A stretch of 64,000 nt of DNA from Rhabditophanes sp. KR3021 (taxonomy: Eukaryota > Nematoda > Chromadorea > Rhabditida > Alloionematidae), in assembly GCA_963281155.1 (NCBI GenBank), contig CAUJLY010000002.1, forward strand, positions 2,046,001-2,110,000, in the 5' to 3' direction. Position 1 is the stretch's first letter, and every line of letters starts with the position of its first letter. The notes under the pieces are model-generated. The model searched no databases. It was not told the DNA's origin and saw only the letters and a list, made by a program, of their open reading frames with translations. The position numbers and the translations under genes are program-made. Positions 19,903 through 28,870 of the stretch are shown one piece after another.

Positions 19903-22721
19903 ATGAGGACCAAATTGGACAATAGAATTAGAGTGTTAATTGAAAATGGTATTATTACCAAGCACCGTTCGATGTTTGCTGTTGTAGGGCCTAAAGCAAG
20001 AGACCAGGTATGCTTAATCTTTGAATTTCAGTTTATAAATTAATACTATTCCAGGTCACTATTCTCCATCATATTTTGGCAAAAGCAACAGTAGGTCAAA
20101 GGCCAAATGTTCTCTGGTGTTACAAGAAGGAATTAGGGTTTTCTTCTCGCAGACAAAACAAAATGAAGAAGATTAAGAAGAAAGCAGGGCACGGAAACGT
20201 CAACGTAAATGAAAGTGATCCATTCGAAATGTTCGTCGCTAGTACAAACATTCGTTACTGCTACTACTCGGAATCTCACAAAATTCTCGGGAATACCTAT
20301 GGCATGGTTGTGTTGCAGGATTTCGAAGCTTTGACTCCTAACATGCTTGCAAGAACTATCGAGACTGTCGAAGGTGGGGGCCTTGTTGTCTTACTAATGT
20401 CATCTGTAAATACTCTTAAACAATTATTTACAATGACGATGGACATTCATACAAGGTACAGAACCGATGACGTTGCCATTGTACCTCGATTCAACGAAAG
20501 ATTCATTCTGAGCTTAAGTTCCTGCAAAACTTGCATTGTTACTGATGATAAGCTAAACATCTTACCGATTTCGAGTCACGTTAACTCCCTTGTAGCTGTA
20601 TCGGAAAAAAAGATTGGTGTTAGCAAGGAATTGCTGGCCATCAAAGAATCTGTCGAAGATACCAAGCCTATTGGAGACTTAGTCAAAAGATGCAAGACTA
20701 AATGCCAAGCTAAAGCATTGCTAACTTTGCTGGATGTCATCACTGCCAAGGGAGGTAAAACTGTCTGTTCAATGACAGCTGCTCGAGGAAGAGGAAAATC
20801 CGCTGCTCTTGGATTAGCAATTGCTGGAGCTATCGGCTTTGGGTATGGGAACATATTTGTAACCTCACCGTCTCCCGAGAATCTTAAAACTCTCTTTGAG
20901 TTTGTTGTGCTTGGCCTTAAAGACATGGGCTACGAGGAACATGGTGACTATGAATTGGTTCAATCCAGTGCTTCGGAATTGGGCAAAGCTGTTGTGAAAG
21001 TAACTGTTAAAAGAGATTGGGTCCAAACAATCCAATACATCAGTCCTTCTGACGCTGTCAAACTTGGTCAAGCTGAATTGGTGGTTATTGATGAAGCTGC
21101 AGCCATTCCTCTCCCGCTCGTTAACGCGTTGATGGATGGAGATTACATTGTATTCCTTGCTTCAACAATCAATGGGTACGAAGGAACTGGGAGGAGTTTA
21201 TCTCTCAAGTTACTCGCTAAACTAAGAGAGCAAGCCGTTGCCAGCTTTGGTAAAAAAAAGTCCATTACGCCACGTGACGGAGCTAAGAAGCTGTATGAAG
21301 TAGGGTTAGAAGAAAGCATCCGCTACAATCCAGGAGATCACGTTGAATCTTGGTTGAATCGTGTTCTATGTCTTGATTCCGGAAACACCCAAACAATTAT
21401 TGGCGGAGCCCCTTCTTGGGAAAAGTGTCAGCTTTATTATGTGAACAGAGATACTCTTTTCTCGTACCACAAAGCCTCCGAAGGGTTCCTGAACAATTTG
21501 GTGTCAATTTATGCTGCTGCTCACTACAAAAACAGCCCTAACGATCTCCAAGTTTTGTCTGATGCTCCTAATCACCACATTTTTGTGTTGATGGCCCCAG
21601 TTACTGAAGACCAAACTAAGATGCCCGATATTTTAGTGATGCTCCAAGTTTGTTATGAAGGAAACTTATCGAAAGACTCAATCTTACAAGCTCAAGGCAA
21701 AGGGCGAAAAGCTGTAGGAGACCTTATTCCTTGGACTGTTTCACAGCAATTCATGGATCACGATTTTCCACAGTTATTAGGGGGAAGAATAGTTAGAATT
21801 GCAGTTCATCCCGACTATCAGTCGAAAGGATATGGAAAAAGAGCCATCCAACTGTTGACTGACTATTATGAAGGAAAGATTCCAATCACTGCTCAAGCCA
21901 CTAAAGCAATCCGCCAAGTAGAAACAGATGAAGTTCTGAATGTTTTGGAAGAGAATATTTCTCCAAGAGATAATTTACCTTCTCTATTGCTTAAATTGAA
22001 TGAAAGGCCAGCAGAGAAATTGGACTACCTTGGTGTTTCTTATGGATTAACGGTAAATTTGTTAAAGTTCTGGAAAAGAAGTAACTTCGTTCCCGTTTTC
22101 ATTAGACAGTCTGTAAATGAATTGACTGATGAACACACAATTGTTATGCTGAAGTCGCTCAACAACGATGGAGCAATCTCCCCTAGTTGGCTGATCAATT
22201 ACTGGGAGGAATTCAAGCACAGGTACTTGTCTTTGTTAGGGTATGATTTCAAGAGCTTCTCACCTTACCTGTCCTTATCTCTAATTCAACGAATTAACTG
22301 CCTTGGAAAAGATGTGTTTGAAGAAAATGTGGACCTTCTTAAATGCCTACTCACCGACAACGACCTCCAAAGACTTCGTGATTATGGAAGAAATCTAATC
22401 GACAATCATTTAGTCGCTGACATCCTCCCAGGGCTAGCGATGTTGTATTTGAAGAACAAACTTGGGAATTCGCTTGATCTTAAGCCAGCTCAAATCGCGG
22501 TATTCATTGGTTTAGGCCTGCAGTACAAGAGCATTGAGGATGTTGCTAAGGAGTTAGATGTTCCAGTAAACCAATTGATGAGTCGTTATTCCCAAACAAT
22601 TAGGTCTGTTTCCGATTACCTTGACAAGGTTTTTGCTAATGACTGTACTGAGGACAATCAAGTTACTGATTCACAAATTAAGAGCTCTGGAGAACCTTTA
22701 AATAAAAAGAAGAAAGTATAA
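19903..22721 (+). CDS. nath-10: NAT10 / Kre33 RNA cytidine acetyltransferase
   Basis: Exons 19903-20007 and 20055-22721 with a 47-bp intron; 923 residues (human about 1025). The N-terminus MRTKLDNRIRVLIENGI and LWCYKKELGFSS are diagnostic. The helicase part has a Walker A at about 277 (AARGRGKSAALG) and a Walker B-like VVIDEAAAIPLPLV. The GNAT fold lies at about 605-640 with RIAVHPDYQSKGYG, the acetyl-CoA binding motif. The C-terminus is a tRNA-binding region ending in a basic KKKKV. NAT10 installs N4-acetylcytidine in 18S rRNA and in tRNA (Ser/Leu) and is required for small-subunit maturation in the nucleolus. It is slightly shorter than usual, mainly at the C-terminal tail. All catalytic motifs look intact. 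Confidence 0.96.
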
Positions 22722-23075
22722 TTGTTATATTGTTATTGTTATTTTTGTTATATGTTATCTTTTACGCCTTTTTAATTACCGATATTTTAAATTTGATAAA
22801 ACTTCAATTTAACTTTCTTGTCTATTTTTATCTTTCCAAAAGTACAATATTCAATCATACATTTTATAAAATATTACTTCAAATTTTTTAAATTATGATA
22901 AAAATCCTTTTGGCCTACTTCTTTTTGTAACTAAGTCTTTAGGGAATCAACACTTTTTGAGTTACGATTTTTGACAACTCCCCATTTAATGGACCATCAA
23001 TTGCCGACATTTATGGCATAGGCAGAACCCAATCATTTTAGGAGTGGATTAGTTTGTAGGCGATTGTATACACAA
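22722..23075. other. Intergenic region between NAT10 and TMEM26-like
   Basis: About 350 bp with no gene seen; contains the NAT10 3' UTR and the presumed promoter of the TMEM26-like gene. Confidence 0.4.
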
Positions 23076-23082
23076 TTTTAGT
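23076..23082 (+). promoter_or_regulatory. Probable spliced-leader acceptor of the TMEM26-like gene
   Basis: AATTTTAG ends about 20 bases before the ATG at 23102 and no upstream coding exon is apparent. Confidence 0.4.
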
Positions 23083-23101
23083 GAGTTACTTTACACATAT
23101 T

Positions 23102-24621
23102 ATGCCTTCTACCAAGACTCTTAAACATGAGCCAGATGACTTAGATAGTGTAATTGTAGTTAGACGAAAAGCTCGTCGAACACCTAAGAATGAGCCTAAA
23201 AATCCTAGACATTCAAAGAAAAGAGATTCTAGCCATGACCTACTAAGTGACGAAGAAACTAAATTTTTCATGAATAAATTCTCACAAGGTGACAAGATTT
23301 TATTCAATATTACGAGAGCTATTCTGGCCAGAGTTTTATTTATTGTACATTCGTTAGTGACGATCTGGCAAACTACAAGAATTCAAAATGAAGGTTCATT
23401 CTGGGCTTTTGCTTTTATCTCGATTTCAATTGTTGTGGAGGGGGCTCATACTATTATTATGAGATTTGGAGATGAAAGAAAATGGTTTTCTCCATCTGTA
23501 TTTTTGTATATTTGCGCGACTGCACCTCCGATTTGGTTGATGGAGTCGAAACTGTGTGAGTGGCGAGTTAATAAACAAGAAGGGATGCCGAATGAAGAGG
23601 TATTTTGGTTTAAATTCCATATTTGTTTAAGTTTTCTTTGTAGTTGTACTTGCAGATGCTTGAACAACTGTTACTCGTAGGTTTGATAGTTGGACGCTGG
23701 CTGTTACCAAGGGGAGAAGTAAGTCAAGAGCAGTTATCTCAAATTTTGCTGGCTTATTTAGTAAGTTAAGTTGGCATCCAATAAAAAATTTTTATAGGCT
23801 ATTTCATCTGATATCGTTGAATTCTTTGACGTTTTCAAAGAAAAAATTGTTTACGAAAACACAAGAATTCAGTTCATTGTCCTATCGGCATGGAGTGTAT
23901 CTTTGTTTCAGTTTACTTTCATTTTAACCAATTCAAAAGCACGAAAAATGAGAGTAGCCATTACTGAAGATGAAGAACATGACAAGGTGGTACCTCCTAC
24001 TCAGGTTTGTTTTTATCCAGATAAATAAACAACATTTTTTAGATCTTTTATGACATCGACATATGGGCGATTGTTTTGGCTAATTTACTACAAGACATCC
24101 CTTTTTTAATTGTCAGGCTCTATTTGATACTCCAACATGGGCTTGTTACGTATACGATGATGTTTTTTATCTGTAAAAATGCATTAATAATCGCTTTACA
24201 AACTTATAGAGCAATAGTATTGTTTAATGATAGATACATTCATCCCAAGGGAAAGGATAAATCAAAAATGATTCATACCAAAACAAGACATACTAAAGGT
24301 GATACTTATAAATACAATAAGCAGCAGAAAAAAGGTCTAAGTCCAAAGATAAATAAGCAAGCTTCGCCTAGAATTAAAGCTGGAGGCTCAAAGCAATTAC
24401 GCGAACTAGAAGTTATGCCTAGTGAGACATCAGCTTTTTTATCTAACGGAAGGTCTCCGTCAGTAAATTCAATCAGACATAATTTAGCAGTTTCACAAAA
24501 TTATGTCGAATATCATGGAAAAAAGACTTCTCACGCAAGAAGACATAGCAGAAACAGATATCCGATGGAAGAATTAATTGAAATAGATAACGAATTTACG
24601 CAGCATTTAAACAATGAATAA
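23102..24621 (+). CDS. TMEM26-like multipass membrane protein
   Basis: Four exons: 23102-23599, 23656-23760, 23798-24004, 24043-24621; introns 37-56 bp; 462 residues. A basic, polar N-terminal extension of about 60 residues precedes the conserved part. Family signatures seen: RAILARVLFIVHSLVTIWQ, RKWFSPSVFLYI with a following WLME, LLLVGLIVGRWLLPRGEVS with QLSQILLAYL, DIVEFFDVF, DIDIWAIVLANLLQDIPFLI with VRLYL, and KNALIIALQTYR. These match vertebrate TMEM26 in order and spacing, with about seven or eight membrane helices. The molecular function of TMEM26 is not established (the human protein is a marker of beige adipocytes). The C-terminal 150 residues are basic and probably disordered. The start is the first ATG after an acceptor-like TTTTAG. 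Confidence 0.85.
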
Positions 24622-25076
24622 AATACCCACATTTAAATAAAACTACACTTATTTTAAACATTTAATTTATTGTGCCTGGGATGTGTGTAAGGCATGCATT
24701 TTGTTAGTACATGATAGAGTAATTACCTAAAGTATATTGTTATTTACTTAATTTAAAAATTTGTTTGAATTTGTTTCCTTCTGTTTTAATAGCAGATGTT
24801 TTGTTGGTAACAAATTCAGAATGAACACTGTATTTTACTCAGCAAAACATAATTGGAAGAGATCCCTGTTTGCTAATTCATTGTATGCCAATGAAGTTCC
24901 AGATAATAATTGAATAAGCTGGAGTAAAAGCAAAATCCCAAAGAACATCATAATTAAAATGTAAAGAAAATCCGTGTAAATATCTAAATCATTAGAATCA
25001 AAATTTAAATGAATATAATGAATGGTGGTTATGTAAATTTTATTGTTTCAAAAATAGATTTATTGAGAATATAAAA
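24622..25076. other. Convergent 3' region between TMEM26-like (+) and Hsp12-type gene (-)
   Basis: About 455 bp; AATAAA near 24638 for the TMEM26-like transcript. No gene seen. Confidence 0.4.
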
Positions 25077-25391
25077 TTATTTTTTTAAAGCAGTCAATAT
25101 TAAAGTTCCTTTGTTGTTGAGATGACTTTTTAAGGTTGCCACATCCACATCTTTTGGTAATTTATAAGTTCTGTTAACCTCTCTTTTGATCGAGCATTCA
25201 CTAGTAGTAGATTCGTGCTTGCAATGAATGACAACAGAGTCATTAATAATGTTAATTTCGATTTCTTTAGGTGAAAAGTAACTGCACTCCAAACCAACTT
25301 CGAATTTTTCAACATCATTGTTAATTATAACAATACCATCATTTTTCTGCAAAGGCCAATCCCAGGCTGTTTGAACTTCTTCTGTAGGCAT
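25077..25391 (-). CDS. Hsp12-class small heat shock protein, copy 1
   Basis: A single exon of 104 residues. The N-terminus is very short and carries WDWPLQKNDGIVI. It is followed by a compact alpha-crystallin domain: VEKFEVGLECSYFSPKEIEI, VVIHCKHES and RTYKLPKDVDV, then NNKGTLILTALKK at the end. This is the layout of the nematode Hsp12 group (hsp-12.1, -12.2, -12.3, -12.6), which lacks the usual N-terminal arm and the C-terminal IxI motif and therefore forms small oligomers with little chaperone activity in vitro. Transcribed away from copies 2 and 3. A TATA box (minus-strand TATAAATA) sits about 45 bases upstream of the ATG. I saw no clean heat-shock element. Confidence 0.85.
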   Translation of the reverse strand: MPTEEVQTAWDWPLQKNDGIVIINNDVEKFEVGLECSYFSPKEIEINIINDSVVIHCKHESTTSECSIKREVNRTYKLPKDVDVATLKSHLNNKGTLILTALKK

Positions 25392-25433
25392 GATTATAAA
25401 TATTTGAATAGCAGTTAATGATAAAATCCAGCA

Positions 25434-25443
25434 AATATTTATA
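25434..25443 (-). promoter_or_regulatory. TATA box of Hsp12 copy 1
   Basis: Minus-strand GTATAAATAT about 45 bases upstream of the ATG at 25391; the equivalent element occurs before the other copies in this cluster. Confidence 0.5.
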
Positions 25444-25894
25444 CTTTAGATTTCATTTATTTGACAGATATTATCGATGCCATATGATATGATTTTTATC
25501 TGCTAGTGTAAATTCAATATCTTTACACTTTGCAAAGCCAGTTGTTGCCTTGTGATGTTACAACCATTGATTTGATATAACCTTTTAACAAATAATATGT
25601 ATATATATTTTTGATCTCGTGTGTTTATTATTCTAAAGCATTTATTTTGACTTTAAATAAAAAGTTGAAATAAGTAAAGACTAATTAAAAGCAACGGCCT
25701 TTTGAGATTAGGACAAATAAATGCTAAGAAGTATTTTTTGATTGTAGTAATATCTACAAATTATTTTTAATGCTAATAAAGAATGTGTACCTTTTATATC
25801 TTTGAGGTTTCGGAAAAGAAACAATCAACTTAACTGTAGTACACAACTTTTTAAGGGTTGGGATGAGGTCTTTAAAACAACTTAAAGAAGTTTT

Positions 25895-25902
25895 TATATA
25901 AA
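25895..25902 (+). promoter_or_regulatory. TATA box of the decayed Hsp12 copy
   Basis: TATATAAA lies 65 bases upstream of the first ATG (25967) of the pseudogene, the same arrangement as in the two intact plus-strand copies. Confidence 0.45.
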
Positions 25903-25966
25903 TGGAGTTTCATGCAGATGTTAATCCCATTTAATTTTACCCATTTTAATGGATCATTTTCCTGGT

Positions 25967-26287
25967 ATGAAACAAGCACCTATTCTTATTTTAAACTGGT
26001 CCTTAGCATGAGAGGAAGACAGTGTTGTTAAGTCTCAAGATTATTTGGAGTATTATTTGAAGCTTACTTTAGACTGTCCCACTTTCAACCATATGAAGTT
26101 TCAGTTGATAGGGACAGACATCTTCTGTTCTCATCAGGCCAAAAGAAGAAACAGCTCCGTTATGGAAAAGATATCTCTCGTACTTGCCGTCTCCAGACAT
26201 AAGAAATCCAAAATCCTTGGGGCATCACATGAGCCCAGGAGGAAAGTTAATAATTACGGCAGACAAAAAGAATCACGCTCAAGATAA
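25967..26287 (+). pseudogene. Decayed Hsp12-class gene
   Basis: Pieces of the Hsp12 protein appear in order but in different frames. From 25967 a frame reads MKQAPILILNWSLA and then stops, equivalent to the WDWPLQ start. From about 26040 another frame reads FGVLFEAYFRLSHFQPYEVS and, further on, YGKDISRTCRLQT before a stop, matching the middle of copy 2 (DISKSYKLPS). From about 26200 the next frame reads NPKSLGHHMSPGGKLIITAD, matching the C-terminus of copy 2. At least one stop and one frameshift therefore separate homologous blocks. It keeps a TATA box at 25895. The longest open frame (80 codons, 26045-26287) is not the ancestral one. Confidence 0.75.
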
Positions 26288-26470
26288 CCTTTTATCCACT
26301 CATATTATCATTATGTCTGCTTCCATTATTTGATAATCAATGTTTATGTCTATATTTTGTAGCTTGAAGTGGATAGGATAGGTAAATAATCATAATTTGC
26401 TTTGCTTAATCAACACAAAACTGGATAATCTAAATTAGTAAAATCCCTAATAAACACTTCACTCTTTCAA

Positions 26471-26478
26471 TATATAAA
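26471..26478 (+). promoter_or_regulatory. TATA box of Hsp12 copy 2
   Basis: TATATAAA 51 bases upstream of the ATG at 26522. Confidence 0.55.
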
Positions 26479-26521
26479 TGTTCCACTTTTTAACATGGAT
26501 TATCATATCCTTTTTTAAGAA

Positions 26522-26893
26522 ATGAATTTTGCTCCTAAATCCTATCTATTTGCAAAGAATAACATCGGCCAGATTACTGACGATTCTGAAGCCAATACTT
26601 TTGCTATTGACTGGCCAAACAATGAAGATGTAATTGTTTGTGAAGGAAATAGAAAGAATTTCAAAATAGCTCTTAATTGTCGTCAATTCGAGAAAAACGA
26701 AGTCAGTGTTGCAGTTCGTGGAAATAATCTTGATATTCGGGCTCACCACGAAGGTAAACGAGGATCCGATCATTGCGGAAGAGATATTTCCAAATCGTAC
26801 AAGCTCCCATCAAATGTTAATCCAAATTCTGTAAAACATTCATTTGGACCTGATGGAGAACTTATCATTACCGCCGAAAGAAGTTATAAATAA
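26522..26893 (+). CDS. Hsp12-class small heat shock protein, copy 2
   Basis: A single exon of 123 residues. A slightly longer N-terminus leads to AIDWPNNEDVIV. The alpha-crystallin domain follows: KNFKIALNCRQFEKNEVSV, NLDIRAHHEG, GRDISKSYKLPSNVNPNSV, and GPDGELIITAERSYK. Like copy 1 it has no C-terminal IxI extension, which places it in the nematode Hsp12 group rather than Hsp16. It is about half-identical by eye to copy 3 in the CRQF...NEV and GELIITAE blocks. Probably stress- or stage-regulated, from family knowledge only; the promoter shows a TATA box but no convincing heat-shock element. Confidence 0.85.
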   Translation: MNFAPKSYLFAKNNIGQITDDSEANTFAIDWPNNEDVIVCEGNRKNFKIALNCRQFEKNEVSVAVRGNNLDIRAHHEGKRGSDHCGRDISKSYKLPSNVNPNSVKHSFGPDGELIITAERSYK

Positions 26894-27107
26894 GGGTTTC
26901 CTTAATGATTCATCTACATACTTATCCTATTTGTAATGCGTGGGATACTTTTGTTAATAAACGTCCAATTATCATGATTAATTCGAGTACATTTAGTTGT
27001 TTTTAAAGAGATATCAAGTTTGTAGGTTTGAGATGATATCATTTCCATTATACAACTTACTTCGCACTCCCATCGTGCACTCCCTTTGTCTGAAGTGCTT
27101 TCGAAGG

Positions 27108-27115
27108 TATATAAA
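27108..27115 (+). promoter_or_regulatory. TATA box of Hsp12 copy 3
   Basis: TATATAAA about 73 bases upstream of the ATG at 27188. Confidence 0.55.
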
Positions 27116-27187
27116 TGTGTGCAGGAGAAAGTATAAAGATATTATTTTACAGTTATATACTCATAATATTCTTTCCTGTTATTCCAA

Positions 27188-27532
27188 ATGAATTCTATTC
27201 AAGCATCTGCTCCTACTAAATATCATTCAAATTGTGTGTTGATAGCTGACTGGCCACTACAGAGATATTATAATAGTAGCATTCATTCTGATGATGAATT
27301 TGGCATTTTTGAAATCGCCTTTGATTGCAGGCAATTCACAAAAAATGAAGTTAATGTTACAGTTTGTCAAAATAAGATAGTAATCACATGCTTCCAAGAA
27401 AGTTCGCTTTCAAATAAGATCACTCGTTCATTAACCAGAACATACACGTTGCCTCCCACAGTTAATGCCGATACATTAAATTATACTATGTCAGATGAAG
27501 GAGAGCTAATTATAACGGCTGAAAAAAAATGA
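27188..27532 (+). CDS. Hsp12-class small heat shock protein, copy 3
   Basis: A single exon of 114 residues: LIADWPLQRYYNSS near residue 20, then FGIFEIAFDCRQFTKNEVNV, KIVITCFQES, SLTRTYTLPPTVNADTL and SDEGELIITAEKK at the end. It shares WPLQ with copy 1 and CRQFxKNEV and GELIITAE with copy 2. Short N-terminal arm and missing C-terminal extension again indicate the Hsp12 group. It lies 294 bp downstream of copy 2 in the same orientation with its own TATA box, so the two are tandem duplicates rather than an operon. Confidence 0.85.
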   Translation: MNSIQASAPTKYHSNCVLIADWPLQRYYNSSIHSDDEFGIFEIAFDCRQFTKNEVNVTVCQNKIVITCFQESSLSNKITRSLTRTYTLPPTVNADTLNYTMSDEGELIITAEKK

Positions 27533-27879
27533 TAAATTCCAATTAACTTTCACAAATATGTATTTAAACTTGCTCCTCAAATAAATGTCTTAATATACAT
27601 AAATATTTATGGGTGAAGTAAATAAGCGTTTTTGAATAAATATGTTTTGATGAAAGTCATTTAAAAATGTATATTTGTAATAATTTACACTTTGGAAAAA
27701 ACAGAAACATTTAAGAAGATTAATGAGAAGTAGCAATTATTTTTCTTTCAATATTCAATAACTATATCACACAGATGCTACTTATGCATATGTACAATGT
27801 CTTATTTCATGATAAAAGTGTGATATTATTTGCTAAAATTGAGCAAGTAGACGAGTTAAAATATGATTATAACACTTAA
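27533..27879. other. Intergenic region, nothing recognised
   Basis: 3' flank of Hsp12 copy 3 with AATAAATG near 27580. No gene seen. Confidence 0.4.
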
Positions 27880-28330
27880 GTCATCCATTAAAATCTTTAA
27901 TGTTTCTTTTATGCAAATCGTAGGAGGCATTACAGACGACGGGAATAATTGTTAAAAACATTGTTACTCCGGCAGTGAATTGAGGTGCTATCCAAATCAG
28001 TCCAGACGGTGATTCTTGAGGCGGTAATTGGTCCAATAAAGATAGCAATCGCTTGTGGAGTAGTCAAAGTCATCCAATTATCGGTTCTTTCTTTTTCAGT
28101 TATAGAATCTAATTGATATCTCATTATGAAAATTTGTACCAAGAAGAATGAGCCAATCTACAATAATAAAAGTAGTATTTAGACCAGTTGTATCAGTAAG
28201 TTATCTTCAATAGATCAGAAATGTACAAGATAACTGAAGCTGATGTGGTTCCACTCAATAAACGTTCTCCTGGTTCGACAGAATCCGACGTTATTAGGCA
28301 ATTATTGAGATGATCCAGTATGTTATTGCT
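27880..28330 (-). pseudogene. Possible relic of a multipass membrane protein
   Basis: On the minus strand several coding-like blocks lie in conflicting frames: ERLLSGTTSASVILYISDLL, then after a possible acceptor TTATTGTAG the block IGSFFLVQIFIMRYQLDSIT with TEKERTDNWMTLTTPQAIAI, and then in another frame SGLIWIAPQFTAGVTMFLTI with IPVVCNASYDLHKRN before a stop. Each has hydrophobic segments of membrane length. The frames cannot be joined by good splice sites, so decay or sequencing error is more likely than an intact gene. I do not recognise the family. Confidence 0.35.
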
Positions 28331-28591
28331 AATGGGTCTTTTTTACTATTCAAATAACTATAAATATATACACATTGAAGAATTTAAATAACTATAAAAA
28401 AATAAATATATCTAATTACTTAATCATTCAATTTATATACACTACATATTTCAATTACAAAATAACTTTTAAATAGTTATTTCATTTGTTAAGAGTCTGA
28501 GTTTTGTATTAGAAGAAGGAAATACATTTATAAAATTATCAGTTCAATCATTTATTCTGCATATTTATACAAGTTTTGTGCATTAAAAAAA

Positions 28592-28831
28592 TTAGGCATT
28601 GTTATTGGTTAGTTTAACATTTGATGGTTCATTTCCAACTTTATTTTGGGCTTGATTACTCCCATATCCGAAATAAGGAGAAGCATACGCCCCTGAGTAA
28701 TAACCGGAATAAACTCCTGGATAATATCCTGCGTAACCAGCTCCAAGGTAACCAGCATAAGGAGAGTAATATTGAGCTGATGCTGAAGCAATCAAGAAAC
28801 CAATGAGAGCAGCAATTGTTTTAAAGTTCAT
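28592..28831 (-). CDS. Small secreted Gly/Tyr-rich protein
   Basis: A 79-residue protein starting at the ATG at 28831; the same frame is open upstream to 28870 but that ATG would spoil the signal peptide. MNFKTIAALIGFLIASASAQ is a signal peptide with a clear AxA-Q cleavage site. The mature part is a Tyr/Gly/Ala-rich stretch of AGY, GYY and PYFGYG units at residues 21-57, followed by a polar tail rich in Asn. Short secreted GY-rich products in nematodes include cuticle-associated peptides and the caenacin/NLP type antimicrobial peptides; which of these applies cannot be decided. A TATA-like TATTTAAGG lies some 50-60 bases upstream on the minus strand. Confidence 0.7.
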   Translation of the reverse strand: MNFKTIAALIGFLIASASAQYYSPYAGYLGAGYAGYYPGVYSGYYSGAYASPYFGYGSNQAQNKVGNEPSNVKLTNNNA

Positions 28832-28870
28832 GTTGGAATTAAATGTAACTCTGATACTAAATGCTTGCAA

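Noticed and set aside
20576..21071. Minus-strand frames of 116 and 68 codons
   Set aside because: They lie wholly inside the NAT10 coding sequence, which has strong motif support on the plus strand.
26045..26287. 80-codon open frame as a separate gene
   Set aside because: Homology to Hsp12 copies lies in the other two frames of the same stretch, so this frame is a by-product of the pseudogene.
27085..27106. Heat-shock element before Hsp12 copy 3 (GAAGTGCTTTCGAAG)
   Set aside because: The GAA and TTC units are not in the 5-bp register required for heat-shock factor binding.
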